From: Bilophila sp964538355
Lineage (GTDB): Bacteria > Desulfobacterota > Desulfovibrionia > Desulfovibrionales > Desulfovibrionaceae
NCBI GenBank assembly: GCA_964538355.1
Contig: CAZIFC010000004.1
Coordinates: 92,142-156,141, forward strand
Direction of reading: 5' to 3'
DNA: 64,000 bases
In this document: positions 61,571 to 64,000 of the stretch, piece by piece
How positions within the stretch are numbered: the stretch's first letter is position 1
Layout: each line of letters starts with the position of its first letter
Position numbers and translations under genes: made by a program
The notes under the pieces: generated by a model
Seen by the model: the letters and a program-made list of their open reading frames with translations, nothing else
What the model was told of the DNA's origin: nothing
Database searches by the model: none

Positions 61571-61624
61571 TTTTTGGGTCTTTTCTGTCCCAAAAAAACG
61601 GCCCCTTTTTGCCTTTTGGGACAG
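61571..61624 (+). promoter_or_regulatory. Candidate upstream activator sites (inverted repeats)
   Basis: CTGTCCCAAAA (61585-61595) and TTTTGGGACAG (61614-61624) are perfect 11-base inverted repeats 18 bases apart; TTTTTGGG (61571-61578) adds a third half-site facing CCCAAAAA (61589-61596). They lie about 190-240 bp before the predicted start of the sigma54 promoter, the usual place for enhancer sites of NtrC-type activators. Confidence 0.65.
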
Positions 61625-61786
61625 TACGATCCTGTTTTTCCCGTTTCAAACGCATGCCGCGATCTCGCGTACAAAATCCCCCTCAATTCCGCAGCCTTCT
61701 TTTTTACATATATTCAGCTTGAATAAAAGCATTTTCAGATTGCGGCGCAAACGGCTGCGCGAAAAAAATCATCCGGCAGCAAACCT

Positions 61787-61802
61787 TGGCACTTTCCTTG
61801 CT
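61787..61802 (+). promoter_or_regulatory. Sigma54 (-24/-12) promoter of the ABC transporter
   Basis: TGGCAC at 61787-61792, five bases, then TTGCT at 61798-61802 matches the sigma54 consensus; GG and GC are exactly ten bases apart. Transcription would start near 61813. The promoter lies inside an open frame that continues into the ATPase gene, which rules out starts upstream of it. Confidence 0.8.
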
Positions 61803-61997
61803 CTTTATCAGACAAGATTGGAGCTGAAAGCACCAGCCGAGGAAAGCATTTCCCCGCTCCACCGTGCCGCTTTCAGTTGTGAAAGGCCGCTTCAGCCACC
61901 ATGCGGAACTGCGTACGAGATCCGATCAAGGCCGCCGCCTTCCATCGAAAGACGACACAAGCGTGTTCGCCCTGAAAAAAAGACAAAGGAGCCTCCT

Positions 61998-62753
61998 GTG
62001 CCCACTACCCAGGAATCACGCATCAAGATTCAGGTGAACAACCTGACCAAACGGTTTGGCGATCTGACCGTCCTTGACAACATCAATTTCAACATCAAGG
62101 AAGGCGAGCTTCTCGCCATCGTCGGACCCACCGGCTGCGGCAAGACCACCTTTCTGAACTGTCTCTCCAAGCTGATGCCTGCCACCGAAGGCGACATCCT
62201 CATAGACGGGGAGGAAGCCAACCCGAAGAAGCACAATATCTCGTATGTGTTTCAGGAGCCTACCTGCCTGCCGTGGCGTACCGTCCGTGAGAATGTGGCC
62301 TACGGCATGGAGGTCAAAGGCGTCGGAAAGGCCGAGCGCGAAGAGCGCGCCACCAAAATCATGGAGCTTGTCGGACTCTCTTCCTGCGCGGATCTCTACC
62401 CCAACCAGGTTTCCGCCAGCATGATGCAGCGTATCGCGGTTTCCCGTGCGTTCGCGGTGAATCCCGACCTTCTCCTGATGGACGAGCCTTACGGACAGCT
62501 GGACGTCAAGCTGCGCTTCTACCTTGAAGACGAACTCGTCAACATCTGGAGGAAGCTCAACAGTACGGTTCTGTTCGTAACGCACAACATCGAGGAAGCG
62601 GTTTATGTCGCCGAACGTATTCTGGTGCTGACGAACAAGCCCACCAAAATCAAGGCGGAAATCCCGATTGACCTGCCCCGGCCCCGCAACCTGATCGATC
62701 CCAAGTTCGTGGAACTTCGCAAACAGGTCACCGAACTGATCCGCTGGTGGTAA
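61998..62753 (+). CDS. ABC transporter ATPase of the nitrate/sulfonate/taurine family
   Basis: The 251-residue ATPase has Walker A IVGPTGCGKTTFLNCLSKLM, Q-loop SYVFQEPTCLPWRTVREN, Walker B LLLMDEPYGQLDVKLR and the H-loop in LFVTHNIEEAVYVAERI. These fit the SsuB/TauB/NrtD class. The ABC signature, usually LSGGMxQR, is VSASMMQR here. The start is a GTG at 61998 with AAAGGAG upstream; earlier starts would lie above the sigma54 promoter. Two permease genes follow. The binding protein is not in the window and probably lies beyond it. Confidence 0.9.
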   Translation: MPTTQESRIKIQVNNLTKRFGDLTVLDNINFNIKEGELLAIVGPTGCGKTTFLNCLSKLMPATEGDILIDGEEANPKKHNISYVFQEPTCLPWRTVRENVAYGMEVKGVGKAEREERATKIMELVGLSSCADLYPNQVSASMMQRIAVSRAFAVNPDLLLMDEPYGQLDVKLRFYLEDELVNIWRKLNSTVLFVTHNIEEAVYVAERILVLTNKPTKIKAEIPIDLPRPRNLIDPKFVELRKQVTELIRWW

Positions 62754-62806
62754 CCCGAATCAGGCGAGGCTTTCCCTAACGTCGTACAGATACGAGGATG
62801 TGACAC

Positions 62807-63601
62807 ATGGCCTACAAAGAAGTCACCGTAAAGCAGCCATTGCTCCTGACCATCCTTCCCTACCTCAGCGTCATTGCCTTTTTTGCCTTCTGGGAAGGGG
62901 TTGTCCGCTCCGAGCTGATCCCGAATACGCTGCTGGCATCGCCCTCGCAGGTATTCGCCGCCTTCGTTGACAAACTCGGCAACCCAAACCCCGACGGAGC
63001 CATCATGGCTACGCACGCCTGGACCTCCATCCAGGAAGCCTTCCTCGGCTATGTGCTGTCGCTCATCATCGGCATCCCGCTGGGGCTGGCTATGGGATGG
63101 TTCAATGTTGTTGAAGGGCTGTGCCGCCCGATTTTCGAACTTATCCGCCCCATCCCGCCCATCGCGTGGATTCCGCTGACGGTGTTCTGGTTCGGCATCG
63201 GCCTTGCCGGCAAGGTCTTCATTATCTGGATTGCGGGCATCGTGCCCTGCGTCATCAACTCCTACGTCGGGGTACGCATGACCAACCCGACGCTGATCCA
63301 GATGGCCCGTACCTACGGAGCAAGCAACTGGCAGATTTTCCACCAGCTCTGCATCCCCTCCGCGCTTCCCATGGTTTTCGGCGCGCTTCAGCTCGCCCTC
63401 GCGTACTGCTGGACCAACCTTGTGGCTGCTGAACTGCTCGCCGCCGACTCCGGCCTCGGCTTTCTCATCACCATGGGCGGCCGCCTCGGCAGACCCGACA
63501 TCATCGTCCTCGGCATGATTTGCGTAGGCCTGTCCGGCGCGGTCATCGGCTTCATCATCGACCAGGTCGAAAAGAAACTGCTGGCTGGCATCAGGAGGTA
63601 A
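62807..63601 (+). CDS. ABC transporter permease, nitrate/sulfonate/taurine family (first)
   Basis: The 264-residue inner-membrane protein has about six spans. SSAWTS-like start ATHAWTSIQEAFLGYVLSLI, the FELIRPIPPIAWIPLTVFWFG motif and EAA-type loop QMARTYGASNWQIFHQLCIP mark the SsuC/TauC permease family. It is 53 bases after the ATPase gene and 5 bases before a second permease gene, so the transporter probably uses a permease heterodimer. Confidence 0.92.
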   Translation: MAYKEVTVKQPLLLTILPYLSVIAFFAFWEGVVRSELIPNTLLASPSQVFAAFVDKLGNPNPDGAIMATHAWTSIQEAFLGYVLSLIIGIPLGLAMGWFNVVEGLCRPIFELIRPIPPIAWIPLTVFWFGIGLAGKVFIIWIAGIVPCVINSYVGVRMTNPTLIQMARTYGASNWQIFHQLCIPSALPMVFGALQLALAYCWTNLVAAELLAADSGLGFLITMGGRLGRPDIIVLGMICVGLSGAVIGFIIDQVEKKLLAGIRR

Positions 63602-63606
63602 TCGGA

Positions 63607-64000
63607 ATGACCAGTTCTTCCATCGCCAACGAAACCATTGATCGCTCCAAAAACCGTGAGCCGTTCAGCTTCTACAAGTTCATTACCAACAAGTATTTCC
63701 TCAACATTGTCTCCATCGTCCTGTTCCTCGCCCTGTGGGACTATGTGGCGCGGGAAAAGATCTTCCGGGATTCCCTTGCCCGGCCCATGGAAGTGGTGGA
63801 CCAGCTGTACCGGCTGACCTACATGAAGTTTGCGGGAACCAACCTGCTCGGCCACATCTGGGCCAGCACCCAGCGCGTGCTCATCGGCTTCATCAGCGCG
63901 AGCATCGTCGCCGTTCCCCTTGGCCTGTTCATGGCCCTGAACAAGTACGTCAACGCCATCGTGAAGCCGTTGTTCGACCTGTTCAAGCCCATGCCGCCCA
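63607..64000 (+). CDS. ABC transporter permease, second (truncated by window end)
   Basis: The ATG at 63607, with CGGA before it, opens a frame that runs off the window after 131 codons. It has an N-terminal charged stretch (about 1-25), a membrane segment FLNIVSIVLFLALWDYVA, then IWASTQRVLIGFISASIVAVP and a partial FDLFKPMPP that matches the PIPP motif of the first permease. Same family as the preceding gene but clearly divergent from it. The rest, and probably a binding protein, follow outside. Confidence 0.88.
   Translation, partial: MTSSSIANETIDRSKNREPFSFYKFITNKYFLNIVSIVLFLALWDYVAREKIFRDSLARPMEVVDQLYRLTYMKFAGTNLLGHIWASTQRVLIGFISASIVAVPLGLFMALNKYVNAIVKPLFDLFKPMPP

Larger units (their letters stand above)
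61332..61997. other. Regulatory region between the sigma54 activator and the ABC transporter
   Basis: This 666-bp AT-rich region contains no gene. It holds, in order, a terminator (61353-61380), a single TGTCCCA site (61406-61412), inverted repeats (61571-61624), a -24/-12 promoter (61787-61802) and a leader of about 185 bases. The leader has a long-range stem, CTGAAAGC (61824-61831) with GCTTTCAG (61869-61876). Confidence 0.75.

Noticed and set aside
61719..61997. A 93-residue N-terminal extension of the ABC ATPase
   Set aside because: The -24/-12 promoter lies inside it, the sequence has no ABC features, and a GTG with a good ribosome binding site lies at 61998.

Overview
The window reads as part of the chromosome of a Gram-negative, anaerobic-type bacterium. 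Its proteins and gene order look most like the Desulfovibrionaceae (Desulfovibrio/Bilophila group): a fused IspDF, an rnpB-zinc ribbon-Nif3 block, pyrG-kdsA-kdsC-lptCAB, rpoN-hpf-rapZ, and hydrogenase maturation genes hypA-hypB. The genus assignment is inference from protein character; no 16S gene is present. A run of exactly 100 N at 55079-55178 shows that this is a draft scaffold.

Layout. (1) 1-5325, minus strand: acyl-CoA ligase fragment, ispDF, RNase P RNA with its terminator, a zinc-ribbon coiled-coil protein, a Nif3-like protein and PurQ. (2) 5326-10522, plus: pyrG, then kdsA-kdsC-lptC-lptA-lptB, a tightly coupled Kdo/LPS-export operon. (3) 10614-20430, mixed: a polar amino-acid ABC transporter (minus), gmhB, a stand-alone trpB behind a leader peptide with three tandem Trp codons and an attenuator, an EamA exporter, the tRNA-modifying GluQRS, two poorly known genes and a phenylacetate-CoA ligase. 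(4) 20552-46761, all minus: a complete type VI secretion system. It has clpV, hcp, tssC, tssB, tssA, tssE, a membrane protein of unknown role, tssM, tssL, tssK, tssJ, then a cargo/spike module (DUF4150 PAAR-like, DUF3540, pentapeptide protein, DUF2169-pentapeptide fusion, a 1202-residue VgrG), then tssG, tssF and a secreted protein of unknown function. (5) 47260-49505: a deaminase and a sodium-coupled NSS symporter. (6) 50040-53922: rpoN, hpf, rapZ and a LysE exporter. (7) 54041-56029: hypA, hypB, the gap, a small HNH-like protein and a YbaK deacylase. (8) 56156-64000: a BvgS-like hybrid histidine kinase with Hpt, a sigma54-dependent response regulator, and an ABC transporter (ATPase plus two permeases, the second cut by the window end).

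How the genes fit together. Region 8 looks like one regulatory circuit. A periplasmic solute-binding sensor kinase would feed a GAFTGA-type activator. A -24/-12 element (TGGCAC-N5-TTGCT) lies just before the transporter, and TGTCCCA/TGGGACA inverted repeats lie about 200 bp upstream of it as candidate activator sites. rpoN itself is 10 kb away. In many proteobacteria lptB is followed directly by rpoN-hpf. Here the two halves are about 39.5 kb apart with the T6SS and accessory genes between them, and ptsN is missing from between hpf and rapZ.

The least explained parts are the long VgrG with an AT-richer, lysine-rich insert, the two pentapeptide-repeat proteins beside it, a TssM whose P-loop is not recognisable, and the two T6SS-linked proteins of unknown function. 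I saw no insertion sequence, CRISPR array, tRNA or rRNA.
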